From Palsa-744 sp963734815 (GTDB lineage: Bacteria > Actinomycetota > Thermoleophilia > Solirubrobacterales > Solirubrobacteraceae), in assembly GCA_963734815.1 (NCBI GenBank), contig CAVTIH010000002.1, positions 1,426,001 to 1,490,000 on the forward strand: a stretch of 64,000 bases of DNA. The letters run 5' to 3'. Under the pieces are notes generated by a model that searched no databases, had not been told where the DNA came from, and saw nothing but the letters and a program-made list of their open reading frames with translations. Made by a program: the position numbers and the translations under genes. This document shows, in pieces, positions 17,218 through 25,601 of the stretch (position 1 is its first letter; each line of letters starts with the position of its first letter).

Positions 17218-18353
17218 ACCTGGCACTTTCAGACGAGCAGGTACTGCTGCGCGAGGCGGCCCGCGGCGCGCTGTCGCGCTTCAAGACGCTTCAGGAAGCA
17301 CGTGAGGCGCTCGACAGCGGCGGTTCACCCGCCGACCTGTGGCCGACCGCGAAGGAGGCGGGCTGGTCCGGCCTGCTGATCGACGAGGCCCACGGCGGGG
17401 CCGGCTTGGACGTGTTCGACGCGATGCTCGTGCTCGGCGAGTGCGGGCGGGCGCTCGCGGCGGTGCCGCTACTCGGCCATCTGCCCGCCACCGCGATCCT
17501 GAACGACGGGGCGGGCGGGCTCGCCAAGACGCCGCTGCTGGAGGAGCTCGCGAGCGGAGAGCGACGCGCGGCCTACCTGGCGGCGCGCCCGCCAGATGAC
17601 ATCTCCGAGCAGTGGAGCGTCGACCCCGCAAGCGGAATGGAGCGGCCCGCGCTGCCGAGCATCGTGCGCGGCGGGGACGGGGAGGCACGTGTGAGCGGAC
17701 GATTCGCGTTCGTGCCCGACGCCCCCGGCGCCGACGTGCTGGTGGGCGTCGCGCTGGCCGACGGCCGCGCGGTCGGTTTCGCGGTGGAGTCCTCCGCGAC
17801 CGGTGTCGCGGTCGACCCGGTACGCCGCTACGACGCCACCCGAGCGCTCGGGCACGTCGGGCTCGAAGATGCGCCCGCCGCGATCCTCGACGCCTCCGAG
17901 GGCTCGCTCGCCGAGGCGTGGCACCTCGCGCAGGCGCTGATCGCGGCCGAGTCGCTCGGCGCGGTCGAAAGCGCGCTCGACGTCTCGGTCGCCTACGCCA
18001 AGGAGCGCTTCACCTTCGGCCGCGCGATCGGCTCCTATCAGGCCGTCAAGCATTCGCTCACCGAGGTGCTGCGCCAGCTGGAGAACGGCCGTTCGCTGCT
18101 CTACTACGCCGGGTGGTCGCGTCACGGAGCGCCGGCGGAGTTCGCGTTGGCGGCCAACGCCGCGCGCTCGGTGGCAGGCCGCGCGCTCGATCACGCCGCG
18201 CGCACGATGATCTCGGTGCACGGCGGCATCGGCGCCACCTGGGAGCACGACGCCCCGCTGTACTTTCGCCGCGCCCAGCTCTCCCGGCGCCTGTTGGGCG
18301 GCACCGCGCTCGCCACCGACCGGGTGGCGGGGGAGCTGATCGCGCAGGGGTGA
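17214..18353 (+). CDS. Acyl-CoA dehydrogenase, subunit 2
   Basis: 379 residues. A shorter, more divergent member: MNLALSDEQVLLREAARGAL, GWSGLLIDEAHGGAGLD, and the C-terminal TFGRAIGSYQAVKHSLTEVL and HGGIGATWEHDAPLYFRRA. The ATG overlaps the previous stop (ATGA), so the two are coupled and probably form one heteromeric enzyme. Individual active sites and substrate cannot be assigned from reading alone. Confidence 0.88.
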   Translation: MNLALSDEQVLLREAARGALSRFKTLQEAREALDSGGSPADLWPTAKEAGWSGLLIDEAHGGAGLDVFDAMLVLGECGRALAAVPLLGHLPATAILNDGAGGLAKTPLLEELASGERRAAYLAARPPDDISEQWSVDPASGMERPALPSIVRGGDGEARVSGRFAFVPDAPGADVLVGVALADGRAVGFAVESSATGVAVDPVRRYDATRALGHVGLEDAPAAILDASEGSLAEAWHLAQALIAAESLGAVESALDVSVAYAKERFTFGRAIGSYQAVKHSLTEVLRQLENGRSLLYYAGWSRHGAPAEFALAANAARSVAGRALDHAARTMISVHGGIGATWEHDAPLYFRRAQLSRRLLGGTALATDRVAGELIAQG

Positions 18354-18357
18354 GCCG

Positions 18358-19347
18358 CTACCGTCGACGCGCCCGGTGCGTATGCCCCGTACCGGCCGCG
18401 GTGGCGGTCGTGTATGTCGCCATCACGGGCGCGCCGTAGGCGTTGTAGACGGCCTGCGCAAGCGCCGACTGCACGCCGCAGTTGATGCAGAAGCCGTGCT
18501 GTGACCAGCCGATCGCGCGGGCGAGCACCTCGTCGGCGTATTCCACGCCGTAGACGTCGTGGCCGTAATAGTCATACGCCGCCCACCACGCGGAGTCGTC
18601 GAGCGCGGGACCCGCGCCGTCGGAGTACAGCAGCCAGGTTGCCGCCATGATCGCGTCGTAGTCGTCGTAGATCGACGGATGATGAGCAGTGCGGTGGTCG
18701 TACACCGCGGGGCGCACACCGAAGCGATAGGCGTTCTTCACCAGATCCCACGTGCTCACCGGCCCATTGGTGACGTTGAACTGCATCGGTCCCCCGCAGC
18801 AGCCGGCGAAGTTCAGGCCGTGGTAGGTGGACGGCGCGGTGGAGAACGCGGTCTCCTGCATGTGGATCGAGGCGAGCAGCAGCCAGTTGACGCCGAACAC
18901 GCGCTGCGCCTCCGCGTAGACCGGGTAGAAGCCGGCCTCCCACGCCGCGGCGATGTGCGCTTCGGGTCCCGGTGAGCTCGCCGCCACGTCCTCTCGCCCG
19001 CCGGGAGCGTGCGCTACGACGGCTCCCACCGATGCCACAGCGGGCGATGCGCTCCCCGCAAGCTCATGGCGGGCGTCCGCGTATGGTCCGGCCGCCGTGC
19101 CCCGCCCCGAGCGCGACGCCGCCTCGGAGGCGCTCGCCGCGGTGGGCGTGAGAGCACCAACGAGCACCGTCGGCGGGGCTGTCGCGGGCACCCTCGGAGA
19201 GGCGCCGATCGCGCCACCGAGGACCGCCGCGAGCACACCGATGCCGAGCAGGCACAGAGCGAGTGCGAGAAACCACGCCCTGCGTTCGGAGGGCGGCGTG
19301 GGTATGGGGACCTCGTCGTGCACCACCCTTGAAGGTATCGGCGCCAC
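18358..19347 (-). CDS. Membrane-anchored lysozyme/transglycosylase-like protein
   Basis: 329 residues. One N-terminal membrane segment (about 25-50), a low-complexity Ala/Ser/Pro stretch to about residue 125, then a compact domain: AAAWEAGFYPVYAEAQRVFGVNWLLLASIHMQETAFS supplies a helix with a Glu in the position of the SLT catalytic acid, followed by GLNFAGCCGGPMQFN and a Tyr-rich C-terminal half (YDDYDAIMAATWLLY). This resembles soluble lytic transglycosylase folds that cut peptidoglycan. The start is uncertain: GTG 19347 is the longest, GTGs near 19326 are alternatives. Confidence 0.65.
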   Translation of the reverse strand: MAPIPSRVVHDEVPIPTPPSERRAWFLALALCLLGIGVLAAVLGGAIGASPRVPATAPPTVLVGALTPTAASASEAASRSGRGTAAGPYADARHELAGSASPAVASVGAVVAHAPGGREDVAASSPGPEAHIAAAWEAGFYPVYAEAQRVFGVNWLLLASIHMQETAFSTAPSTYHGLNFAGCCGGPMQFNVTNGPVSTWDLVKNAYRFGVRPAVYDHRTAHHPSIYDDYDAIMAATWLLYSDGAGPALDDSAWWAAYDYYGHDVYGVEYADEVLARAIGWSQHGFCINCGVQSALAQAVYNAYGAPVMATYTTATAAGTGHTHRARRR

Positions 19348-19379
19348 CTTAAGCGCGCGTAGGGCCTACCCTGGACGCG

Positions 19380-19553
19380 ATGCCCGAGGAGACCGATCCG
19401 AGGCCGTCTAGCGACCCTTCTGCGCCTCCCGCGGATTCGGCCCCAGCTTCGCAGTCCGCAGTGCAGCGCAGCGGTCCACTGGCAGTCGAGAGCCTCCGCA
19501 AAGCGGACGGTCGGCGGCTGATCCTCTACCGGTGGACCGGCCAGGATGGGTGA
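19380..19553 (+). CDS. Small hypothetical protein overlapping galT
   Basis: 57 residues: MPEETDPRPSSDPSAPPADS at the start, a disordered Pro/Ser/Ala segment, then LAVESLRKADGRRLILYRWT. It starts 33 nt from the divergent gene at 19347 and its stop overlaps the galT start by 8 nt, so it could be translated and feed ribosomes to galT. No family recognised; alternatively it is just leader sequence. Confidence 0.4.
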   Translation: MPEETDPRPSSDPSAPPADSAPASQSAVQRSGPLAVESLRKADGRRLILYRWTGQDG

Positions 19554-20472
19554 GCTGCGCTTCGAGGAGTTGCGCGGCGAGTGGGTGGATTACGCAATCC
19601 ACCGCCAGCAGCGCACGTTCCTGCCGAGCGAAGAGCACTGCCCGCTGTGCCCCACGCGCTCGGGAGGGCCGCCCACGGAGATCCCCTTCCCGGCATTCGA
19701 GATCGTGGTCTTCGAGAACCGCTTTCCCGCGTTCGAGTCCCCGCGGGGCGCTGCCGAGGTCGTCGTCTACACCGACCGCCACCGCGACTCCTTCGCCACA
19801 CTTCCGCCCGAGCGCGCCCGGGCGCTGATGTGGGTGTGGCGGGAACGTTATGAGGAGCTGGGAGCGCGGAAGGACGTGGAGTACGTGCTGATCTTCGAGA
19901 ACCGCGGCGTGGAGGTCGGTGTGACGCTGCACCACCCCCACGGGCAGGTCTACGCCTATCCCTTCCTGCCCCCGGTGCCGGCCGCCGAGCGCGCCGCCGA
20001 CGCGCGCCTGGGGGGCTGCGCCCCGTGCGTGCTGCTGGGGCGAGAGCTCGAGGATGGCCTGCGGATCGTGTACGAGAACGAGCACGTGCTCGTCTACGTC
20101 CCTCGCGCCGCGCGCTGGCCCTACGAAGCGCATGCGGTGCTGCGCGCGCACCGCCCCACGCTGCTGCACTGCGCCCCCGCGGAGCTCGACGCGCTCGCCG
20201 ACGCGCTGCAGGCGCTCACGCGCGGCTACGACGCGCTGTTCGAGCGGCCGTTCCCGTACGTCATGGTCGTCCACCAGGCCCCCACTGGCGCCGGCGCCGA
20301 GCGGGAGGGGCATCTGCACGTCGAGTTCTACCCTCCGCTGCGCACGGCGCACAAGCTGAAGTACCTCGCGGGTTCCGAGCAGGGCGGCGGGGTGTTCGTC
20401 GTCGACACGCTCCCGGAGGTGTCCGCCGCGGCGCTGCGGGAGGCGGTCGATCGGGCCGGATGTGGGCGCTGA
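19546..20472 (+). CDS. galT: Galactose-1-phosphate uridylyltransferase
   Basis: 308 residues. Zinc-site start HCPLCPTRSG, VVFENRFPAF, the active-site triad HHPHGQVYAYPF with the uridylylated histidine, and HLHVEFYPPLRTAHKLKYLAG. It converts galactose 1-phosphate and UDP-glucose to UDP-galactose (Leloir pathway). Followed after 49 nt by galK. Confidence 0.93.
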   Translation: MGELRFEELRGEWVDYAIHRQQRTFLPSEEHCPLCPTRSGGPPTEIPFPAFEIVVFENRFPAFESPRGAAEVVVYTDRHRDSFATLPPERARALMWVWRERYEELGARKDVEYVLIFENRGVEVGVTLHHPHGQVYAYPFLPPVPAAERAADARLGGCAPCVLLGRELEDGLRIVYENEHVLVYVPRAARWPYEAHAVLRAHRPTLLHCAPAELDALADALQALTRGYDALFERPFPYVMVVHQAPTGAGAEREGHLHVEFYPPLRTAHKLKYLAGSEQGGGVFVVDTLPEVSAAALREAVDRAGCGR

Positions 20473-20521
20473 GGAGACAGTGGCGCGTAGAGAGCGTGAA
20501 TGTGGCGGGGTGCCCTGAGCG

Positions 20522-21604
20522 ATGACACGATCAACGGTGCGCGCCTTTGCCCCGGGCCGCGTCAATCTGATCGGGGAGCACACCGACTACAACCGCGGCC
20601 TCGCCCTCCCGTTCGCGATCGCCGAGGGCGTCACGGTACGGGCACGAGCGACTGCCGAGGGACACATTCGAGCGCGGGCGCTCGACCTGGATGAGTGCGA
20701 GGACTTCGCGCTCGCCGAGCTTGCGTTGCCCACGCCCGAAAAACGTCGGGATCCAGCTCTCCCAAAGGCCCAGCGGAGCGACGGTTGGCGCGCATTCGTG
20801 CGCGGGGTCGCCGCCGAGCTGCTGCGTGCGGGGGTGGCGCTTGGCGGCGCCGATCTGGAGATCCACGGCGAGGTCCCGCGCAACGCGGGGCTCTCCTCTT
20901 CGGCCGCCTTGGAGGTCTCGCTGTGCCTGGCCCTGCTCAGCCTCGCCGGCGCCGAGTTCGACCGCCGCGAGCTGGCGCGGCTGTGCTCGCGCGTGGAGAA
21001 CGAGTGGCTGGGCGCGCACACCGGCCTGCTCGACCAGCTCGCCTCGCTCTATGGCGAAACCGACACGGCACTGCGCATCGACTTCGCCGATCTCGACATC
21101 CAGCCGGTGCCGCTGGTGCTCGCCGGCGGCTGGCGGCTGGTTACGCTCGACTCCGGCGACCCCCGTACGCTGGCGGCGTCTGGCTACAACGCGCGCCGCG
21201 CGGAGTGCGCGCGAGCGTGTGAGCTGCTCGGGGTCCAATCGCTGCGGGACGCACAGGAGGGCGCCGTCGAGCAGTTGCCGCCGGTGCTCATCCGCCGTGT
21301 GCGGCACGTGCTGGGGGAAAACACGCGTGTGCTTGCCACCGTCGCCGCGCTGCGCCGCGGAGCGCTTGAGGAGGTGGGTACCCTGCTCGACGCCTCTCAC
21401 GCGAGCCTGCGCGACCTCTACGAGTGCTCGACCCCGGCTGTCGAGGTGGCGGTGGGAGCGCTGAAGCAGGCCGGGGCGCTCGGTGCACGCCTGGTGGGAG
21501 GCGGCTTCGGGGGGCATGTGCTGGGCATCTTCGCGCCCGACACCACTGCGCCCCCGCGCGCGCGTGAGATGCGCCCCTCGCGCGGGGCCCACCTACTTGC
21601 TTAG
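20522..21604 (+). CDS. galK: Galactokinase
   Basis: 360 residues, GHMP kinase. RAFAPGRVNLIGEHTDYNRG (galactose signature), the phosphate loop VPRNAGLSSSAALEVSL, and LVGGGFGGHVLG near the end. It phosphorylates galactose for GalT. A short unconserved insert (PTPEKRRDPALPKAQRSDG) follows the first strand region. The stop codon (21602-21604) overlaps the first bases of a 48-nt repeat; the tail PPRAREMRPSRGAHLLA is atypical. Confidence 0.93.
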   Translation: MTRSTVRAFAPGRVNLIGEHTDYNRGLALPFAIAEGVTVRARATAEGHIRARALDLDECEDFALAELALPTPEKRRDPALPKAQRSDGWRAFVRGVAAELLRAGVALGGADLEIHGEVPRNAGLSSSAALEVSLCLALLSLAGAEFDRRELARLCSRVENEWLGAHTGLLDQLASLYGETDTALRIDFADLDIQPVPLVLAGGWRLVTLDSGDPRTLAASGYNARRAECARACELLGVQSLRDAQEGAVEQLPPVLIRRVRHVLGENTRVLATVAALRRGALEEVGTLLDASHASLRDLYECSTPAVEVAVGALKQAGALGARLVGGGFGGHVLGIFAPDTTAPPRAREMRPSRGAHLLA

Positions 21605-21650
21605 AGGGTGGCGCAGCCGGCCATAGCCCGGCGAGCCGGGCCCCTCTTCG
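21603..21650. repeat. 48-nt intergenic repeat, copy 1
   Basis: 42 of 48 positions match 41840-41887. It begins AGAGGGTGGCGCAG and ends GGCCCCTCTTCG; AGAGGG/CCCTCT can close an outer stem and GCCCGG-CGAG-CCGGGC an inner hairpin in this copy. It lies exactly between the convergent ends of galK and the transaldolase gene, overlapping the galK stop by two bases. Confidence 0.75.
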
Positions 21651-21655
21651 CCCCG

Positions 21656-22795
21656 TCACACGACGGCCAACGCCGCCTGCTTCTCCGCCAACGCCGCGAT
21701 CAGCTCGTCAAAGGAATCCGAGAATTTCTGTACCCCCTCGCGCTCCAACGTGTCGGTGAGATCGTCGTAGTCGACACCCGCGCGCGCGAGCTCGTCGAGC
21801 AGCTTGCGCGCCTCCCCCACCTCCGCCTGCAGGCGAGCCTGCGGGCGGCCGTGATCCTGGTAAGCGCGGATCGTCTCCTCCGGCATCGTGTTGACGGTGT
21901 CGGGCCCGATCAACTCCTCCACGTACAGCGTGTCGAGGTAGTCAGGGTTCTTCGTCGAGGTCGACGCCCACAGCACGCGCTGCGGGGTGGCGCCCTTGCC
22001 GGCGAGGAACTCCCAACGCGGGCCTCGGAAGACCGAGCGGTAGTGCTGGTAAGCCAGCCTCGCATTGGCCACCGCGAGGCGGCCCTTCAGCTGGTCGAGG
22101 GCCCCGTCCTTTCCCGCCGACTGCAACTCGTCCAAGCGCCGATCGGCCTCGGTGTCGATGCGCGAGACGAAGAAGCTCGCGACCGACGCAACCTTGCTCG
22201 GGTCCCCACCCGCGGCGATCAGGCGCTCCAGGCCGCGCATGTAGGACTCCGCCACCTCCGCGTAGCGGCGCAGGGAGAAGATCAGCGTCACGTTGATCGA
22301 GTGGCCCTGCGCAATCACATCCTCGATCGCCGCCAGCCCTGGCTTGGTAGCGGGGATCTTCACCATCAGGTTCGGTCGATCCACCGTCTCATGCAGGCTG
22401 ATCGCCTCGTTGAAGGTAGCCAGCGTGTCGTACGCGAGATCGGGCGCCACCTCCAGCGACACATACCCGTCGCGCCCCGACCCCCCATCCCAGACCGCCC
22501 GGAACAGGTCACACGCGTCCTTGATGTCGCGCTCCGCCATCCGCCAGAAGCTGGCGCGCGCGTCCAGTCCCTCGTCGGCCAGCTCTCGCATCTGCTCGTC
22601 GTAGGCGTCCCCCGCGGTCATCGCCTTCTGGAAGATGGTCGGGTTGGAAGTCGCCCCCACCACGGTGTCCGCGTCGAGCAGCTCCTGCAGGTGTCCGCCG
22701 CGGATCGACTCACGCGAGAGGAAGTCCACCCACACGCTCTGCCCGAGCGCGGAGAGGCGGTGCAGCGGTGAGAGGGTCGGGGAGGATGAAGGCAT
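21656..22795 (-). CDS. tal: Transaldolase
   Basis: 379 residues. SVWVDFLSRESIRGGHLQELLD, VVGATSNPTIFQKAM and the Schiff-base lysine segment NLMVKIPATKPGLAAIEDVIAQGHSINVTLIFSL identify a long-form (actinobacterial/cyanobacterial type) transaldolase. It works with transketolase in the non-oxidative pentose phosphate pathway. ATG 22795 is preferred to ATG 22801 because AGGAG lies 6 nt before the former and directly abuts the latter. Confidence 0.94.
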   Translation of the reverse strand: MPSSSPTLSPLHRLSALGQSVWVDFLSRESIRGGHLQELLDADTVVGATSNPTIFQKAMTAGDAYDEQMRELADEGLDARASFWRMAERDIKDACDLFRAVWDGGSGRDGYVSLEVAPDLAYDTLATFNEAISLHETVDRPNLMVKIPATKPGLAAIEDVIAQGHSINVTLIFSLRRYAEVAESYMRGLERLIAAGGDPSKVASVASFFVSRIDTEADRRLDELQSAGKDGALDQLKGRLAVANARLAYQHYRSVFRGPRWEFLAGKGATPQRVLWASTSTKNPDYLDTLYVEELIGPDTVNTMPEETIRAYQDHGRPQARLQAEVGEARKLLDELARAGVDYDDLTDTLEREGVQKFSDSFDELIAALAEKQAALAVV

Positions 22796-22933
22796 CTGCA
22801 TCTCCTATGTGGTCGTTTGCCTACGGGCCGGCTGCCGTGTGTTGAAAGAGCGACACGACCGGATGCGCTCTGGGCACACCTCTTACTTCAAAACACGCAC
22901 CTACAGCCTACCCTCGGATGGCGCGCCGACAAA

Positions 22934-24994
22934 CTAAAGAAGCGCGCGTGCGCGTGCGGCGATGTTCTCGACCGAGAAGCCCAGCTCCTGGAGCACACGC
23001 GCGCCGGGGGCGGAAGCGCCGAAGCGGTCGATGCCCAGCACGTCTCCCCGCGAACCCACCCACTTCCACCAGCTCATGCTCGCCCCCGGCTCGACCGCGA
23101 GACGGGCGGTAACAGCGGGCGGGAGCACCGTGTCGCGGTACTCCGGCGACTGGGCTTCGAACAGCTCCATACACGGCATCGACACGACCCGCACCTTCGT
23201 ACCCTCCCCCGCCAGCACGCGCGCCGCCTCCAGTGTGAGCGGGACCTCGGCGCCGGTGGAGATCAGGATCGCCTCCGGGGCGGGCGCGGAGTCCCACAGC
23301 ACATACCCCCCACGCTCCAGCTCGCTCGCCGGCGCCAGCTGCCCGTCCTCGCGGTCCAGCACCGGGATCCCCTGACGGGAGAGCGCCAGCGCTACCGGGC
23401 CGTCCTCGCGCTCCAGCGCCACCCGCCACGCCTGCACGGTCTCGTTGGCATCGGCGGGGCGGATCAACCACAGGTGCGGGATCGCGCGCAGGGAGGCGTA
23501 GTGCTCGACCGGCTGGTGAGTGGGGCCGTCCTCGCCGAGCCCCACCGAATCGTGCGTCCACACCCACACCACGGGTAGCCCCATCAGCGCGGAGAGGCGC
23601 ACCGAAGCGCGCATGTAGTCGGAGAAGATCAGGAACGTCGAGCCGTACGGCTTGACGATCCCCCCGTGCGCCGCCGCGCCGTTGACGATCGCCCCCATCG
23701 CGTGCTCGCGGATCCCAAACGGCACGTTGCGGCCCGTGTGCACCCTCGAGAATTGACCGGCGCCGGGGAACACCGTCTTGGTCGACTCGACAAGGTCGGC
23801 CGCGCCTCCCGCCATCGTGGGGGCGTATGCGGAGAAGGCCGCCATCGTCTTCTGCCCGGCCACCCGCGTGGCCAGCTTCTCGCCCGCCGCGAAGCTCGGC
23901 AACGCCTCGCGCCAGCCATCCGCGAGGCGACCCGCCCAGGCGCGCTCCCAATCCTGCGCCAGTGCGGGGTGCACCTCGCGCCATGCATCCCACCGTGACT
24001 GCCACTCACGCTCGGCCTCGGTGCCGCCATCCACAAGGCTCATGTGACCGTACACCCGCTCGTCCACCCAGAAGTCGCGCTCCGGGTCGAAGCCCATCAC
24101 GAGCTTCGCCGCGCGCACCTCCTCCTCGCCCAGCGGCGCGCCGTGGGCAGCCGCGGTGTCCACCGCGTGGGGGGCGGGGTAGGCGATGTGCGAGCGTACC
24201 GCGATGAACGATGGGCGCTCGGTTTCCGCGCGCGCACAAGCAAGCGCGGAGGTGAGCGCATCGATGTCCTCAGAATCCCCCACCCGCTGCACGTGCCACC
24301 CGTCGGCCGCCAGCCGCGCTATGTGGTTCTCGCCATCGAAGGAGATCGAGGTGCTGCCGTCGATCGTGATGCGGTTGTCGTCGTAACACACCGTCAGCCT
24401 GCCCAACCCGAAGTGCCCGGCAATCGAAGCCGCTTCCTGGCTGACGCCCTCCATCATGTCCCCGTCGGAGCAGATCACATAGGTGTGATGGTCCATCACC
24501 TCTTCGCCGGGGCGGTTGTAGCGCTCGGCCAGGAACCGCTCAGCCATCGCCATCCCCACCGCGTTGGCGAAACCCTGCCCGAGCGGTCCCGTGGTGATCT
24601 CCACGCCCGGGGTGTGCTCGCGCTCGGGGTGCCCTGGGGTGCGCGAGCCCCACTGGCGGAACTGCGTCAGGTCCTCGAGCGAGAGCTCGTAGCCGCTGAG
24701 GTGCAGTAGCGAGTACAGCAGCACGCATGCATGCCCGGCGCTCAACACGAAGCGGTCGCGGTCCTGCCACCGCGGGTTGCCGGGGTTGACCCGCAACACG
24801 CGCTTGAACAGCACATATCCGAGCGGCGCCAGCGCCATCGCCGTGCCGGGGTGTCCAGCGTTCGCCTGCTGCACCGCGTCCATCGACAGGCCACGAATCG
24901 TGTCGATCGCGAGACGCTGCAACTCGGGCTCGCCGCGGCCATCCATCCCCGAGCCATCGGCCCGCACACCGACCGGTTGATGCCTCACCGCCAT
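22934..24994 (-). CDS. tkt: Transketolase
   Basis: 686 residues. QQANAGHPGTAMALAPLGYVLF, the ThDP motif ICSDGDMMEGVSQEAASIAGHFGLGRLTVCYDDN, and the pyrimidine-domain segment TFLIFSDYMRASVRLSALM are full-length and intact. Upstream of tal on the same strand with 132 nt between them. The first 16 residues before MDGRGEPELQ are unconserved, so ATG 24946 is an alternative start. Confidence 0.94.
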   Translation of the reverse strand: MAVRHQPVGVRADGSGMDGRGEPELQRLAIDTIRGLSMDAVQQANAGHPGTAMALAPLGYVLFKRVLRVNPGNPRWQDRDRFVLSAGHACVLLYSLLHLSGYELSLEDLTQFRQWGSRTPGHPEREHTPGVEITTGPLGQGFANAVGMAMAERFLAERYNRPGEEVMDHHTYVICSDGDMMEGVSQEAASIAGHFGLGRLTVCYDDNRITIDGSTSISFDGENHIARLAADGWHVQRVGDSEDIDALTSALACARAETERPSFIAVRSHIAYPAPHAVDTAAAHGAPLGEEEVRAAKLVMGFDPERDFWVDERVYGHMSLVDGGTEAEREWQSRWDAWREVHPALAQDWERAWAGRLADGWREALPSFAAGEKLATRVAGQKTMAAFSAYAPTMAGGAADLVESTKTVFPGAGQFSRVHTGRNVPFGIREHAMGAIVNGAAAHGGIVKPYGSTFLIFSDYMRASVRLSALMGLPVVWVWTHDSVGLGEDGPTHQPVEHYASLRAIPHLWLIRPADANETVQAWRVALEREDGPVALALSRQGIPVLDREDGQLAPASELERGGYVLWDSAPAPEAILISTGAEVPLTLEAARVLAGEGTKVRVVSMPCMELFEAQSPEYRDTVLPPAVTARLAVEPGASMSWWKWVGSRGDVLGIDRFGASAPGARVLQELGFSVENIAARARALL

Positions 24995-25031
24995 GCGCCC
25001 GATCGTAGCGGGCGCACCCGTCGTCGGTCAG

Positions 25032-25072
25032 CCCCCCGCGGAAGCCCCCCCACGGAAACCCCCCCGCGGAAG
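25032..25072. repeat. Three-unit C-tract tandem repeat
   Basis: Three imperfect 13-14-nt units of the form C6-7 (G/A)CGGAA(G/A) follow each other just upstream of tkt. Runs of six to seven C next to a start region could slip during replication and alter local DNA structure. Confidence 0.6.
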
Positions 25073-25073
25073 C

Positions 25074-25268
25074 TCAGCGGCCGCGGGGGCGCCGGCGCGC
25101 CGGCGGCAGCGCCGGGATCGAGTGCGCTCGACCGCGCCTGTAGCAGCCTGCCCGCGGATACACGCTCACCAGCCAGTGCAGATCATGGCGACAGTGCGAG
25201 CGCCGATACGGCCACCGGGCATGCAGTGCCCGGAGCATCCGTCGCTCCTCACAGACGAACACTTTCAT
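25074..25268 (-). CDS. Possible small Cys/Arg-rich protein
   Basis: 64 residues, MKVFVCEERRMLRALHARWP..., Arg/His/Cys-rich with no family match I know. In favour: the ATG is preceded by GAGGGAGG at a reasonable spacing and the upstream DNA is AT-richer. Against: the C-terminal half is compositionally like random reading of GC-rich DNA and it ends against a tandem repeat. It would lie between tkt and the divergent TetR gene. Confidence 0.3.
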   Translation of the reverse strand: MKVFVCEERRMLRALHARWPYRRSHCRHDLHWLVSVYPRAGCYRRGRAHSIPALPPARRRPRGR

Positions 25269-25340
25269 GACAATCCAACCTCCCTCACCCTCGCATTTTT
25301 GGCCTGCGTGGCCGAAGGAGACCTTCGATTTGGTCCGTAA

Positions 25341-25359
25341 CGTACCAGCTAATAGTACG
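25341..25359. promoter_or_regulatory. CGTAC-N9-GTACG operator-like inverted repeat
   Basis: A perfect 5-bp inverted repeat, CGTAC/GTACG, in the AT-richer 25.3-25.6 kb gap upstream of the tandem TetR gene and of the small minus-strand reading. Size and symmetry suit a TetR-type site; the link to the neighbouring regulator is by position only. Confidence 0.35.
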
Positions 25360-25527
25360 CTGCCTACAGAACAAGGTCGTGCAAAACCATGGGTGAGCAG
25401 CGCTCGCCAGAGTGCCGCTCCTTGCCCTGACTGCCCTGCCCGCGACGGAACAACCCCTAGATTCCCTCTGTTTTGCTTGCACTTCTTTCCCTCAGCCAAT
25501 TCCCTGGACGTCATTCCCAGTTTGCCC

Positions 25528-25556
25528 TTGAACCCTTCCCCGGAAACACATATAAA
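25528..25556 (+). promoter_or_regulatory. Sigma70-type promoter for the tandem TetR gene
   Basis: TTGAAC (25528-25533), 17-nt spacer, TATAAA (25551-25556): unusually good for this GC-rich genome. Transcription would begin near 25563, about 40 nt before the ATG at 25602. The surrounding 100 nt are AT-richer than the rest of the core region. Confidence 0.6.
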
Positions 25557-25601
25557 TCATGTTTTACTCATCATGTCAACGTCTGACGAGCGAGAAGCGC
25601 A

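Noticed and set aside
21603..21650. Calling the 48-nt repeat a known riboswitch
   Set aside because: No match to consensus features of classes I know, and copy 1 lies at the 3' end of a gene.
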